Position numbers and translations under genes: made by a program. This document shows, piece by piece, positions 26,696-34,103 of a stretch of DNA of 64,000 nt. Where the stretch lies: positions 62,001 through 126,000 of the forward strand of contig JHWZ01000006.1 in assembly GCA_000687695.1 (NCBI GenBank), in the 5' to 3' direction. Every line of letters starts with the position of its first letter. The first letter of the stretch is position 1. Source of the stretch: Lachnospiraceae bacterium P6B14. GTDB taxonomy: Bacteria > Bacillota > Clostridia > Lachnospirales > Lachnospiraceae. Under the pieces are notes generated by a model, which saw only the letters and a list, made by a program, of their open reading frames with translations, ran no database searches and had not been told where the DNA came from.

Positions 26696-27346
26696 TCACT
26701 TTCTGACCTTCTTTGAAAGCAGGTTTCCGGCGCCCTGTGTTAGCATAACCATTATGATAAGAATGGTCACTGTAGTCCAAAGCACATCCGTCTGATATCT
26801 GTAGTAGCCGTACTGGAGTGCCAAAGCACCCAGGCCGCCTCCACCTATGACTCCTGCCATAGCGGAGTAGCCAAGTACAGTTGCGACGTTTATGGCTCCG
26901 CCCAGAAGGAGAGATGGCGTAGCCTCAGGTAATATAAAATGAATTATTACATATATAGGTGATGCACCCATCGAGACCGCCGCCTCGATTATACCGGGCT
27001 GAACCTCACACAGTGATGACTCAACCATCCTCGCAACGATCGGAATAGCTCCGATCGTCAGAGGAACTATGGTCGCTACCGTACCGATGGAGGAACCGGT
27101 TATAAATCTTGTGAAAGGAATGAATAAAACCAGAAGGATCAAAAATGGTAACGACCTGAATATATTAACGATCAATCCGATGACAAAGTTCACCGGCCTG
27201 TTCTCAAGTATCCTGTCTTTCGCCGTAGCATACAGGATTATACCCAGCGGGAGTCCGATGATGTACGCAAATAATGCTCCAAAAAAAGTCATCTCGAGAG
27301 TTTCAAGAATACCGTTTAGTATTGCGTCAATTATATACTCACTCAT
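26696..27346 (-). CDS. metI: Methionine ABC transporter permease MetI
   Basis: A 216-residue inner-membrane permease with five to six hydrophobic segments and the EAA-loop region PGIIEAAVSMGASPIYVI that contacts the ATPase. Its start overlaps the end of metN by 8 nt, so the two are translationally coupled. Together with MetN and MetQ it forms a D/L-methionine importer. Confidence 0.95.
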   Translation of the reverse strand: MSEYIIDAILNGILETLEMTFFGALFAYIIGLPLGIILYATAKDRILENRPVNFVIGLIVNIFRSLPFLILLVLFIPFTRFITGSSIGTVATIVPLTIGAIPIVARMVESSLCEVQPGIIEAAVSMGASPIYVIIHFILPEATPSLLLGGAINVATVLGYSAMAGVIGGGGLGALALQYGYYRYQTDVLWTTVTILIIMVMLTQGAGNLLSKKVRK

Positions 27347-28346
27347 CTCTATCCACCTCCTGAACCCCGAGTCCTTTGTCAGTGAAATACCGAATGATCA
27401 ACTCATGGTCATCCTTCTCAGGTGGTAACTCGATAACCATCTGTCCGTATCCTATACCTCCGACACTTCTGGTATTCGCACTGAGGATATTTACTTTCTT
27501 TCCCGTATCCTCTACCAAATTGGATATAAACGGTTTGCTTGCCGAAAGCCCATCAAAAACAAGTCGTATCAGGCGACTGCTTTTAGTTGACGGATCAAAC
27601 GGGTTACTTGGGAACACAAGCTTTTTGGCAGAAGCGGATTTAGGGGCCTGAAATACCTGCTTAACCTCTCCGACCTCAGCCAGATTCCCTTCATCAATAA
27701 TAGCGACTCTGTCGCATATCTTTTCAACCACTGACATCTCATGCGTGATGATAACGATAGTCAGTTTTCTCTTTTCATTTATCTCTTTTAACAGATCCAA
27801 TATTTCTCCGGTGATCTTCGGATCAAGCGCACTCGTTGCCTCATCACAGAGTAGTACCTTCGGGTCCGCAGCGAGAGCTCTGGCTATCGCAACGCGTTGC
27901 TTCTGACCACCTGACAGTCTCGTTGGATACTCATTTTTCTTTTCCTCGAGTCCTACTATCCGGAGCATCTCGAGAGCCTTTTTCTTTCGCTCTGCACGTG
28001 GCAGTCCTGCGATCTTTAACGGCTGCATCACGTTTTCTATTACACTTCTTTGCTGAAGGAGATTAAAGCTCTGGAATATCATTGCGATAGATCTTCTCGC
28101 CTTACGAAGTTCTGCGGGGCTTAAGTTCCCGAGATCCTGTCCGTAAAAACTGACAGATCCCGCGGATACATCCTCAAGACGATTCAGCGTACGTACCAGT
28201 GTAGATTTTCCTGCACCGCTCATACCGATGATTCCGAAAATCTCACCTTCCTCTATCTCAAGGCTTACATCCTTCAGAGCATGAAAGCCCTTGCCGTTGT
28301 TATTATATATTTTTGATACTTTATCCAGCTTAAATACAGCAGACAC
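27339..28346 (-). CDS. metN: Methionine ABC transporter ATP-binding protein MetN
   Basis: A 335-residue ABC ATPase with Walker A GMSGAGKST, the Q-loop in MIFQSFNLL, the signature LSGGQKQRVAIARAL, Walker B VLLCDEATSALD and the switch His in ITHEM. The C-terminal 90 residues are the NIL domain, which binds methionine and mediates feedback inhibition. I prefer GTG 28346, 9 nt from AAGGAG, over ATG 28355, which touches that site. A tRNA-like element ends 17 nt before ATG 28355. Confidence 0.95.
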   Translation of the reverse strand: MSAVFKLDKVSKIYNNNGKGFHALKDVSLEIEEGEIFGIIGMSGAGKSTLVRTLNRLEDVSAGSVSFYGQDLGNLSPAELRKARRSIAMIFQSFNLLQQRSVIENVMQPLKIAGLPRAERKKKALEMLRIVGLEEKKNEYPTRLSGGQKQRVAIARALAADPKVLLCDEATSALDPKITGEILDLLKEINEKRKLTIVIITHEMSVVEKICDRVAIIDEGNLAEVGEVKQVFQAPKSASAKKLVFPSNPFDPSTKSSRLIRLVFDGLSASKPFISNLVEDTGKKVNILSANTRSVGGIGYGQMVIELPPEKDDHELIIRYFTDKGLGVQEVDRDE

Positions 28347-28372
28347 AGCTTTCATCTCCTTTCAAATAATAA

Positions 28373-28443
28373 TGACGCCGGTTGGATTCGAACCAACGAT
28401 TTTCAACTTATGAAGTCTATGCCATTCCCCCGGCGACAGCGTC
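28373..28443 (-). tRNA. tRNA-like gene with CAU anticodon loop (atypical or decayed tRNA-Met)
   Basis: A 71-nt element folds as a cloverleaf: acceptor GACGCTG/CGGCGTC (7 bp with one G-U), U8, a short D-arm GCC...GGC with a G-rich loop, an anticodon loop TTCATAA reading CAU, and a perfect T-arm GTTGG-TTCGAAT-CCAAC. The discriminator is A and CCA is not encoded, as for the tRNA-Pro in this window. Oddities: an A-G mismatch and G-U pair in the anticodon stem, no A14, and a small D-loop. It could be a specialised tRNA-Met, a pseudo-tRNA or a processing or regulatory element. It lies between adh and metN. Confidence 0.55.
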
Positions 28444-28463
28444 ACAAACATGCATGGCATGTT

Positions 28464-29624
28464 CTAAATCGCGAGTCTCAGCACCTTTACAAAACTCTTT
28501 TCATCCAATGGTTCATAATGCCCCACCGGACCATTTTTAGTTGCTCTTTTTGCCATGATATCGAAATCCTTATCGTCAATACCAAGCTCTGTGAGCGTCG
28601 TTTTTAATCCCAGCTTTTTGAAAAATGCCTCGAGCTCCTCTGAGAGCTTATATGCTCTTTCTTTCTCCGTGTAGTCATACGGGTCAGCTCCGTAGACTCT
28701 GCTTGCGAGTAGCGCAAGTCTCCATGGCTTTTTCTCTGCCATGTATTTTGTCCATGCAACAAACACAACTGCCATTCCCTCTCCATGGGTGATACCGTAC
28801 TGAGCTGAAAGCTCATGTTCGATACGATGTGATCCCCAGTCGGCACGTCTGCCGGCATCAAGGAAATTGTTGTGTGCCACACTGGCGAGCCACTGTATCT
28901 CGGCTCTGGCATTGATATCATGCAAATCCGCCTGCAATCGGTCCGCATTTAATAATAATGCCTTTATCGCCCCTTCGATCAGATAGTCCGTAGTATCTGA
29001 GTTCTTTTCATCAGAGAAATACCTCTCCAAAAGATGCGCCAACACATCGGCCACTCCGACGAAGGTCTGATACGCGGGAAGCCCCGCGGTAAATCTCGGA
29101 TTCATGATCGCGAACTTCGGGATGATCCGGTCATCCTCGAAACCAAGCTTCCACTCACCGCTCGACAGTATAGCCGCATTCGATGTTTCTGATCCGCTTG
29201 ACGCCGTCGTGGCGATCACTCCGATAGGAAGGACCTGCTCGGGCGAGACTCCTTTTTCAAAGAAATCCCACACATCCCCATCGTAGGGGATACCCAGAGC
29301 CACTGCCTTTGCGGTATCGATGGAGCTTCCTCCACCGACCGCCAGGACAAAGTCCACCTTATCTTTCTTTCCTTTATCAACCAAATCTCTTACAAGTTCG
29401 ATGGTCGGATTCGGTACTACATTTCCGTTTTCGCTAAAAAATATCCCGAGCTCATCCACCGCTTCTTTTATAACGGAATATATTCCGAGATCCTTGATGA
29501 AGTCTCCGCTATAAACCAGCAGAAGCGACTTCACTTTATAGGAAGCGAGAAGGTCCTTTATACTCTTTTCACTTTCTTCTCCAAAAACTATTTTTGCCGG
29601 ATTATAATACTCAAAACCAATCAT
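28464..29624 (-). CDS. Iron-containing alcohol dehydrogenase (BdhA-like)
   Basis: A 386-residue NAD(P)-dependent group III alcohol dehydrogenase. The cofactor loop AVGGGSSIDTAKAVA is near residue 95; metal ligands are visible in VGVADVLAHLLERYF, HRIEHELSAQYGITHGEGMA. The best general match is the butanol/aldehyde reductase type. It lies within the metQ-...-metN-metI cluster, 69 nt after metQ, with no own terminator or clear promoter between, so it is probably co-transcribed. Its link with methionine uptake is unclear; methional or thiol-derived aldehydes are only a speculation. Confidence 0.93.
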   Translation of the reverse strand: MIGFEYYNPAKIVFGEESEKSIKDLLASYKVKSLLLVYSGDFIKDLGIYSVIKEAVDELGIFFSENGNVVPNPTIELVRDLVDKGKKDKVDFVLAVGGGSSIDTAKAVALGIPYDGDVWDFFEKGVSPEQVLPIGVIATTASSGSETSNAAILSSGEWKLGFEDDRIIPKFAIMNPRFTAGLPAYQTFVGVADVLAHLLERYFSDEKNSDTTDYLIEGAIKALLLNADRLQADLHDINARAEIQWLASVAHNNFLDAGRRADWGSHRIEHELSAQYGITHGEGMAVVFVAWTKYMAEKKPWRLALLASRVYGADPYDYTEKERAYKLSEELEAFFKKLGLKTTLTELGIDDKDFDIMAKRATKNGPVGHYEPLDEKSFVKVLRLAI

Positions 29625-29693
29625 CGTTATCCTCCAAATATCATTTGTTCACGTGGTTATTCTTTACAAATGCATCAGATTATGTAAGCTTTT

Positions 29694-30581
29694 TTACTGG
29701 AGCGGAACTACCGCACCATCATATTTACCGTTAATGAAATCTGAGATTTCCTTGCTCTGCAGAACCTCTACGAGAGTCTTGATCGCAGGATCATCCTTCT
29801 TTGCCGGTGATGTTGCGATGATGTTTCCGTAAGTTTTAGCAGCGAGTCCGTCATTTGCCTCTACCGCAAGCGCTTCCTTCACATGAAGGCCACCCTCGAT
29901 AGCGTAGTTACCATTGATGACTGCTACGTCTACATCAGGAAGTGCGTTTACAAGCTGCTCCGGAGCGAGCTCCTTGAACTCGATGTTCTTCGGATTCTCA
30001 ACGATATCCTCTACAGTTGCTTCGATGCCTGCATCATCCTTAAGCTTGAGGATACCCTCCTGTGCGAGCAGAAGGAGAGCTCTCGCCTCGTTTGTAACGT
30101 TGTTCGGTACAGCTACGACCGCACCCTTCGGAAGGTCCTTAAGGTCCTTTGTCTTGCCCGCATAGATTCCAAACGGCTCATAGTGGATAGCACCTACTGA
30201 TACCAGATCGGATCCGTTCTCCTCGTTGAACTGATCAAGATAAGGAACATGCTGGAAATAGTTCGCGTCAAGGCTTCCCTCGATAACGCCCGTATTCGGT
30301 GTTACCGAATCCTCAAGCTGTACTACCTCAAGCTCGATTCCCTTGTCAGCAAGTATCGGCTTAGCCTGCTCCAGGATCTCCGAGTGCGGAGTGATATTTG
30401 CTCCTACTGTAAGCTTTGTTGTTTCTGTCGGTGCAGCATCCTGTGTCTGCTCCTCTGCGTTTGGTGTTGCCTTTGTTGACGCTGAAGCGCCGTCTGTTGT
30501 TCCGCATCCTACAAGTGAGAATGCCAATGTGAATGAAAGTACTCCTGCTACAATGTTTTTAATAAAAGTCTTATTTGTCAT
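29694..30581 (-). CDS. metQ: Methionine-binding lipoprotein MetQ
   Basis: A 295-residue NlpA/MetQ-type solute-binding protein. The signal peptide ends in the lipobox SLVGC near residue 26, followed by a Thr/Ala-rich linker. The mature part has LTVGANITPHSEILEQA, DANYFQHVPYLDQF and VAVPNNVTNEARAL, all typical. It is the first structural gene behind a leader peptide and intrinsic terminator (30695-30871). Confidence 0.95.
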   Translation of the reverse strand: MTNKTFIKNIVAGVLSFTLAFSLVGCGTTDGASASTKATPNAEEQTQDAAPTETTKLTVGANITPHSEILEQAKPILADKGIELEVVQLEDSVTPNTGVIEGSLDANYFQHVPYLDQFNEENGSDLVSVGAIHYEPFGIYAGKTKDLKDLPKGAVVAVPNNVTNEARALLLLAQEGILKLKDDAGIEATVEDIVENPKNIEFKELAPEQLVNALPDVDVAVINGNYAIEGGLHVKEALAVEANDGLAAKTYGNIIATSPAKKDDPAIKTLVEVLQSKEISDFINGKYDGAVVPLQ

Positions 30582-30694
30582 GATAAACCTCTCTTTCTGA
30601 AGTCATTTTGACTTCCTTTCCTTCTTTATGGACTATAGTTTCATTTATGATAAATCCTTTGGCGCATTCCGGATCTGCGCCTGGGATATTATCC

Positions 30695-30728
30695 GCAAAA
30701 AAATTGCCCGGGACTCCTCTTCCCGGGC
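30695..30728 (-). terminator. Attenuator terminator in the metQ leader
   Basis: On the minus strand GCCCGGG-AAGAGGAGT-CCCGGGC followed by AATTTTTTT, between the leader peptide stop and metQ. Its 5' arm with the following AA (CCCGGGAA, plus coordinates 30720-30727) is the exact complement of TTCCCGGG within the leader peptide gene (30808-30815), giving a possible 8-bp antiterminator. Confidence 0.85.
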
Positions 30729-30751
30729 TTACATTTGATATGGCAAACAAC

Positions 30752-30871
30752 TCATGGTTTTATAAGGCGCACGGATAATAAACCGAACGCCCCGGCCATA
30801 TCACTTCCCCGGGAACCAAGCATTCGACTGCACATGGTTTCACACATCATCATTTTCATCATGTCGGTCAT
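30752..30871 (-). CDS. Met/Cys-rich leader peptide of the metQ operon
   Basis: A 39-codon open frame starting at ATG 30871, with AGGAGG 8 nt upstream. Nine of its 25 first residues are Met (runs at residues 4-5 and 7-9) and two are Cys; residues 10-17 read CETMCSRM. The second part is MAGAFGLLSVR. A homologous peptide lies before the transsulfuration operon (33811-33936), with the same start context and the same CET.C.RM, SR.S and MAGAFGL.SVR blocks, and a one-codon indel that keeps frame. With the terminator behind it, this is a classical attenuation leader sensing Met and perhaps Cys supply. The encoded peptide and the RNA structure are both conserved, so a pure RNA switch remains possible. 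Confidence 0.8.
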   Translation of the reverse strand: MTDMMKMMMCETMCSRMLGSRGSDMAGAFGLLSVRLIKP

Positions 30872-30903
30872 AATCCGCACCTCCTTTTCTCTAGGTTGGT
30901 ATT

Positions 30904-30932
30904 ATCATATCATACGGTATGCTTTTTGTAAA
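30904..30932 (-). promoter_or_regulatory. Promoter of the metQ leader and operon
   Basis: Minus-strand TTTACA, a 17-nt spacer and TATGAT, about 30 nt before the leader peptide start. Confidence 0.75.
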
Positions 30933-30955
30933 TTACGTGGATTTAATCATCAGCG

Positions 30956-30970
30956 ATAAGCAATACTTAT
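30956..30970. promoter_or_regulatory. LysR-type dyad upstream of the metQ promoter
   Basis: ATAAG-N5-CTTAT (extended GATAAG...CTTATC), 22 nt upstream of the -35 box, the usual place for a LysR activator. Its end overlaps the stop codon of the preceding gene. Shared with 34020-34034 and 36385-36399. Confidence 0.6.
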
Positions 30971-31533
30971 CACGGCTCAATCCTGATATTCTCTCTCCAT
31001 GTTGCAGGCTTGAACTCTCCCTTGAGCGGAAGGAGTCTCTCGTCCACATCCACACCGAGAACTGAGTTGAAATTGTTTGTTGCCTGCATCTGCGCACCGA
31101 AACCGACGATGATGATGATCTCGGTATCGGTATAGTATTTTCTGAGTCCGTCAAGAAGCTCATCGGAAACCTTTGTGGGATCTTTTACGATCTGCGCTCC
31201 GAGCTGCTGAAGAAGCTTCTCGTTCTCCTCGAGAACAAGGTTTGCAGGATCAAGTCCAAGCTCTTTTAAGTCACTGATGAAGAACAGTGAGCAGAGCTGA
31301 CATCCGTTTGTGGTAGATACGGAATGTGCATAAATGGTTGCTGCACGCTGACCTACTGTTTTCTCAAGAGATGCCCAGCTGTCATACCATCCCATGAATG
31401 CGAGATATGTACCATAGTCCTGAAGCATAACAAGCTTCATGTTTGTGATCTTTCCTTTTGAATTCAGATCATCATAAGCTGCCTTTGACTGAGGATCAAG
31501 CTCCTCCGGTGTTTTAAGATTTACTCTTGCCAT
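30970..31533 (-). CDS. Carboxymuconolactone decarboxylase (AhpD-like) family protein
   Basis: A 187-residue helical protein of the CMD/AhpD superfamily. The redox motif is CQLC near residue 99 within TTNGCQLCSLFFISDLKELG, the CxxC typical of AhpD-type alkylhydroperoxidases, although the proton-relay His usually following is replaced. It is the last gene of the transsulfuration operon, 63 nt after the cysteine synthase-like gene. A role in thiol-linked redox is plausible but unproven. ATG 31533 has AAAGGAG upstream. Confidence 0.88.
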   Translation of the reverse strand: MARVNLKTPEELDPQSKAAYDDLNSKGKITNMKLVMLQDYGTYLAFMGWYDSWASLEKTVGQRAATIYAHSVSTTNGCQLCSLFFISDLKELGLDPANLVLEENEKLLQQLGAQIVKDPTKVSDELLDGLRKYYTDTEIIIIVGFGAQMQATNNFNSVLGVDVDERLLPLKGEFKPATWRENIRIEP

Positions 31534-31596
31534 TTTTATTATCTCCTTTCAATTTTGATTGTTATTTTTTTATATGAAAGCTTCTTATACAAAGCT

Positions 31597-32505
31597 TTAC
31601 ATAACTGTTTTATATAAGCCTTTACTTAAGTAACGATCGCCTCTGTCCGGGAAAATAGTAACTATATTTCCGTGATCGATCTCATCTGCCAGCTTAAGGC
31701 TTGCGGCGAGTGCCGCACCCGATGATGAGCCCGCAAGGATACCTTCTTTTTTTGCAAGAAGTCTGGATGCTTCGAATGCTTCATCATCGTTTATTTTTAT
31801 CACCTTATCTACCAAAGATATATCCATGGTGTCGGCGATAAAATCATTTCCTATTCCCTCTATATCATAGTCATGATGCTCACCTCCGCCTATGGTGGAT
31901 CCTTCAGGATCGGCAAGTACTCCTATGATATCAGGATTCTTTTCTTTTAAGTATTTTACTACTCCCGAGAACGTCCCACCGCTGCCGGCTCCCGCAACCA
32001 GATAGTCAATCTGACCGTCGAGCTGCTCATATATCTCAGGTCCGGTAGTCTCGTAGTGAGCCAGAGGATTTGCCGGATTTCTGAACTGTCTTAATGATAT
32101 CGCACCCTCGGTATTTTTGAGGATCTCTTCTGCCTTTTCCTCAGCGCCGAGCATTCCTGCCTCCCTCGGTGTGTGGATGATATCAGCTCCCAGTGCTCGC
32201 ATGATCTGCTGTTTTTCTTCGGAAAACTTCAAAGGCACCGTAAAGATCACTCTGTAACCCTGATTGAGCGCCGCTACTGCTATCCCGATACCGGTGTTGC
32301 CGGCTGTGGCATCAACTATCGTTCCGCCCTTTTTCAAAACCCCGCGCTTGACCGCATCATCTACCATGTACATCCCGACACGATCCTTTACACTTCCTGC
32401 AGGGTTCATCAGTTCCAGCTTTGCGAAAAGATTTACCCCTTCTTTTATATCCATGTGATTTATTTTGAGTACCGGAGTATGTCCTATCATACTCCGGATG
32501 TCCAT
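31597..32505 (-). CDS. Cysteine synthase / cystathionine beta-synthase family enzyme
   Basis: A 302-residue PLP enzyme of the CysK/CysM/MccA group. The Schiff-base Lys is in NPAGSVKDRVGMY near residue 37, with the phosphate loop GAGSGGTFSGV and the ATAGNTG substrate loop. I start it at ATG 32505 (GGAGG 5 nt upstream), which puts the family start DIRSMIGHTPVLKI in place; ATG 32517 is an alternative. Next to a cystathionine lyase/synthase-like gene, it resembles the MccA-MccB reverse transsulfuration pair of Bacillus, but ordinary OAS sulfhydrylase activity is equally possible. A perfect 10-bp inverted repeat spans codons near its start. Confidence 0.92.
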   Translation of the reverse strand: MDIRSMIGHTPVLKINHMDIKEGVNLFAKLELMNPAGSVKDRVGMYMVDDAVKRGVLKKGGTIVDATAGNTGIGIAVAALNQGYRVIFTVPLKFSEEKQQIMRALGADIIHTPREAGMLGAEEKAEEILKNTEGAISLRQFRNPANPLAHYETTGPEIYEQLDGQIDYLVAGAGSGGTFSGVVKYLKEKNPDIIGVLADPEGSTIGGGEHHDYDIEGIGNDFIADTMDISLVDKVIKINDDEAFEASRLLAKKEGILAGSSSGAALAASLKLADEIDHGNIVTIFPDRGDRYLSKGLYKTVM

Positions 32506-32534
32506 ATGTACCTCCATAACTGTCACCTTTCCGA

Positions 32535-33692
32535 TCAGCTCTTAGCTGATGCCTTGATTGCCTGCTCGAGATCTTTTATCAGGTCATCCGCATCCTCGAT
32601 GCCGACTGATAATCTTATCAGCTCATCAACGATACCGACTTTTTTTCTGATATCTGCAGGTATAGCCGCGTGCGTCATGCTCGCGGGGTGACAGACTAAG
32701 GACTCCACTCCACCCAGGCTCTCGGCCAGGGTAACAAGCTTGAGATTTTTGAAAAATGCCTTGTAGTCATACTTTTCATCAAGCACAAATGATATCATCG
32801 CGCCCGGACCGTCGGCCTGTTTTTTTTGAGTTTCATAACCCGGATCAGACTTAAGTCCCGGAAAATAAACCTTGCTTACATAGCCGCTGTTTTGCAACCA
32901 CTCAGCGATCTTAACCGCATTCTCCACATGTCGGTCCATCCTGACTCCGAGAGTTTTTATTCCTCTGATGACCAGGAAGCTGTCCCATGGTCCGAGAACT
33001 CCACCGATGGAGTTCTGAAGGTAGTAAAGACGATCGGCCAAGGCCTTATCCTTCAGAGCTACGAGACCCGATACCGTGTCGGAGTGTCCTCCGAGATACT
33101 TCGTTCCGCTGTGAAGCACGATGTCCGCACCGAGATCAAGTGGTCTTTGCAGATACGGTGTTAAAAATGTATTATCAACTATAACTAACTTCCCATGCTT
33201 GTGTGCGACCTTTGATACCGCCTCGATATCCGTTACGGTCAGGAGCGGGTTAGCCGGGGTCTCAATGTATACGGCAACCACGCTCTCATCGATCGCATCT
33301 TCCACGAGATCAGTCCGGGAGGAATCGACTATCTCGTATGTTATTCCAAAGTTCTTGAACACATTGTCAAGAATCCTGAATGTCCCTCCGTAAATGTTAT
33401 CCGATACGACCAGCTTGTCTCCCTCTTTGAATAGAGAAAGAACTGTGTTGATCGCCGCGAGTCCCGATGCGAATGCAAGTCCGTATTCACCATGCTCGAG
33501 ATCCGCTATCAGTTTTTCGAGAGCTGCTCTGGTCGGATTTCCTGTTCGGGAGTATTCCCAACCTCCTCTAAGCTCTCCCAGACCATCCTGCTTGTATGTT
33601 GAGGTCTGGTATACCGGAACGCTGACCGCGCCCGTCGTTTCATCTCCATCTATCCCTCCGTGAATCAGAAGGGAGTTAATATGTAAGCTCAT
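32535..33692 (-). CDS. Cystathionine gamma-synthase/lyase family PLP enzyme
   Basis: A 385-residue trans-sulfuration enzyme. The PLP Lys is in LHSGTKYLGGHSD near residue 195; WEYSRTGNPTR, ASGLAAI, VDNTFLTPYLQRPLDLGAD and SLGGVESLVCHPASMTHA complete the family pattern. Sequence alone does not separate MetB, MccB or MetC roles. ATG 33692 is 8 nt from AAGGAG; the ATG at 33698 is too close to that site. It is the first structural gene behind the second leader peptide. Confidence 0.94.
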   Translation of the reverse strand: MSLHINSLLIHGGIDGDETTGAVSVPVYQTSTYKQDGLGELRGGWEYSRTGNPTRAALEKLIADLEHGEYGLAFASGLAAINTVLSLFKEGDKLVVSDNIYGGTFRILDNVFKNFGITYEIVDSSRTDLVEDAIDESVVAVYIETPANPLLTVTDIEAVSKVAHKHGKLVIVDNTFLTPYLQRPLDLGADIVLHSGTKYLGGHSDTVSGLVALKDKALADRLYYLQNSIGGVLGPWDSFLVIRGIKTLGVRMDRHVENAVKIAEWLQNSGYVSKVYFPGLKSDPGYETQKKQADGPGAMISFVLDEKYDYKAFFKNLKLVTLAESLGGVESLVCHPASMTHAAIPADIRKKVGIVDELIRLSVGIEDADDLIKDLEQAIKASAKS

Positions 33693-33762
33693 AGTCATTC
33701 TCCTTTCTTAGGCGTGAGCCACATACATGCTCGGATTCTTCAGCTATGCTCACACCTTTCAC

Positions 33763-33794
33763 ACAAAATATGCCCGGGTGGGTGACCCGGGCAA
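33763..33794 (-). terminator. Attenuator terminator in the transsulfuration leader
   Basis: Minus-strand GCCCGGGT-CACCC-ACCCGGGC followed by ATATTTTGTG. The 5' arm GCCCGGG can instead pair with CCCGGGC inside the leader peptide gene (plus coordinates 33872-33878), an antiterminator arrangement parallel to the metQ leader. The U-run is weaker. Confidence 0.75.
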
Positions 33795-33810
33795 GTAGCA
33801 AGATTATGGC

Positions 33811-33936
33811 TTAACAACATCGTTTGATGATCGAGCGCACGGAAGATAAACCGAACGCCCCAGCCATACTCGCCCGGGAATCCTGCATTCGACAGCAAGT
33901 GGTTTCACATGTTTTCATAAACATCGAAGCGGTCAT
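33811..33936 (-). CDS. Met/Cys-rich leader peptide of the transsulfuration operon
   Basis: A 41-codon open frame starting at ATG 33936 with GAGGAGGTGCGGAAT upstream, the same start context as the metQ leader. Residues 10-17 read CETTCCRM and the C-terminal part is MAGAFGLSSVR, ending with Cys-Cys. It is richer in Cys and poorer in Met than its homologue, matching a cysteine-linked operon. Alignment needs one codon gap and is otherwise ungapped to residue 38. A terminator follows. The role as attenuation peptide is inference from layout. Confidence 0.8.
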   Translation of the reverse strand: MTASMFMKTCETTCCRMQDSRASMAGAFGLSSVRSIIKRCC

Positions 33937-33967
33937 ATTCCGCACCTCCTCTCTTCAAACTGCTATA

Positions 33968-33996
33968 ATCCTAGCATGTTACTAGGAATATGTCAA
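33968..33996 (-). promoter_or_regulatory. Promoter of the transsulfuration leader and operon
   Basis: Minus-strand perfect TTGACA, a 17-nt spacer and TAGGAT. The spacer contains a CCTA-N9-TAGG dyad (33970-33986). Confidence 0.75.
33970..33986. promoter_or_regulatory. CCTA-N9-TAGG dyad, copy 1
   Basis: On the minus strand CCTAGTAACATGCTAGG, between the -35 and -10 boxes. A similar 17-mer lies in the MetE-like gene promoter at 35284-35300. The position suits a repressor; the binding protein is unknown. Confidence 0.4.
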
Positions 33997-34019
33997 TTAT
34001 ACCATTTTTATCGTCGGCG

Positions 34020-34034
34020 ATAAGCAAAGTTTAT
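34020..34034. promoter_or_regulatory. LysR-type dyad upstream of the transsulfuration promoter
   Basis: ATAAG-N5-TTTAT (extended GATAAG...TTTATC), again exactly 22 nt upstream of the -35 box, as at the metQ promoter. Confidence 0.6.
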
Positions 34035-34103
34035 CACAACAAAGCCCGGACAGATGATCAATTATGATCATCCATCCGGGCTTTACGATTTCCCGAGTCT
34101 CTT

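Noticed and set aside
30582-30960. SAM-I (S-box) or T-box element before metQ
   Set aside because: The S-box core (GAUGAAACCCGGCAACC-like) and the T-box AGGGTGGNACCGCG are absent; the region is explained better by a leader peptide and attenuator.
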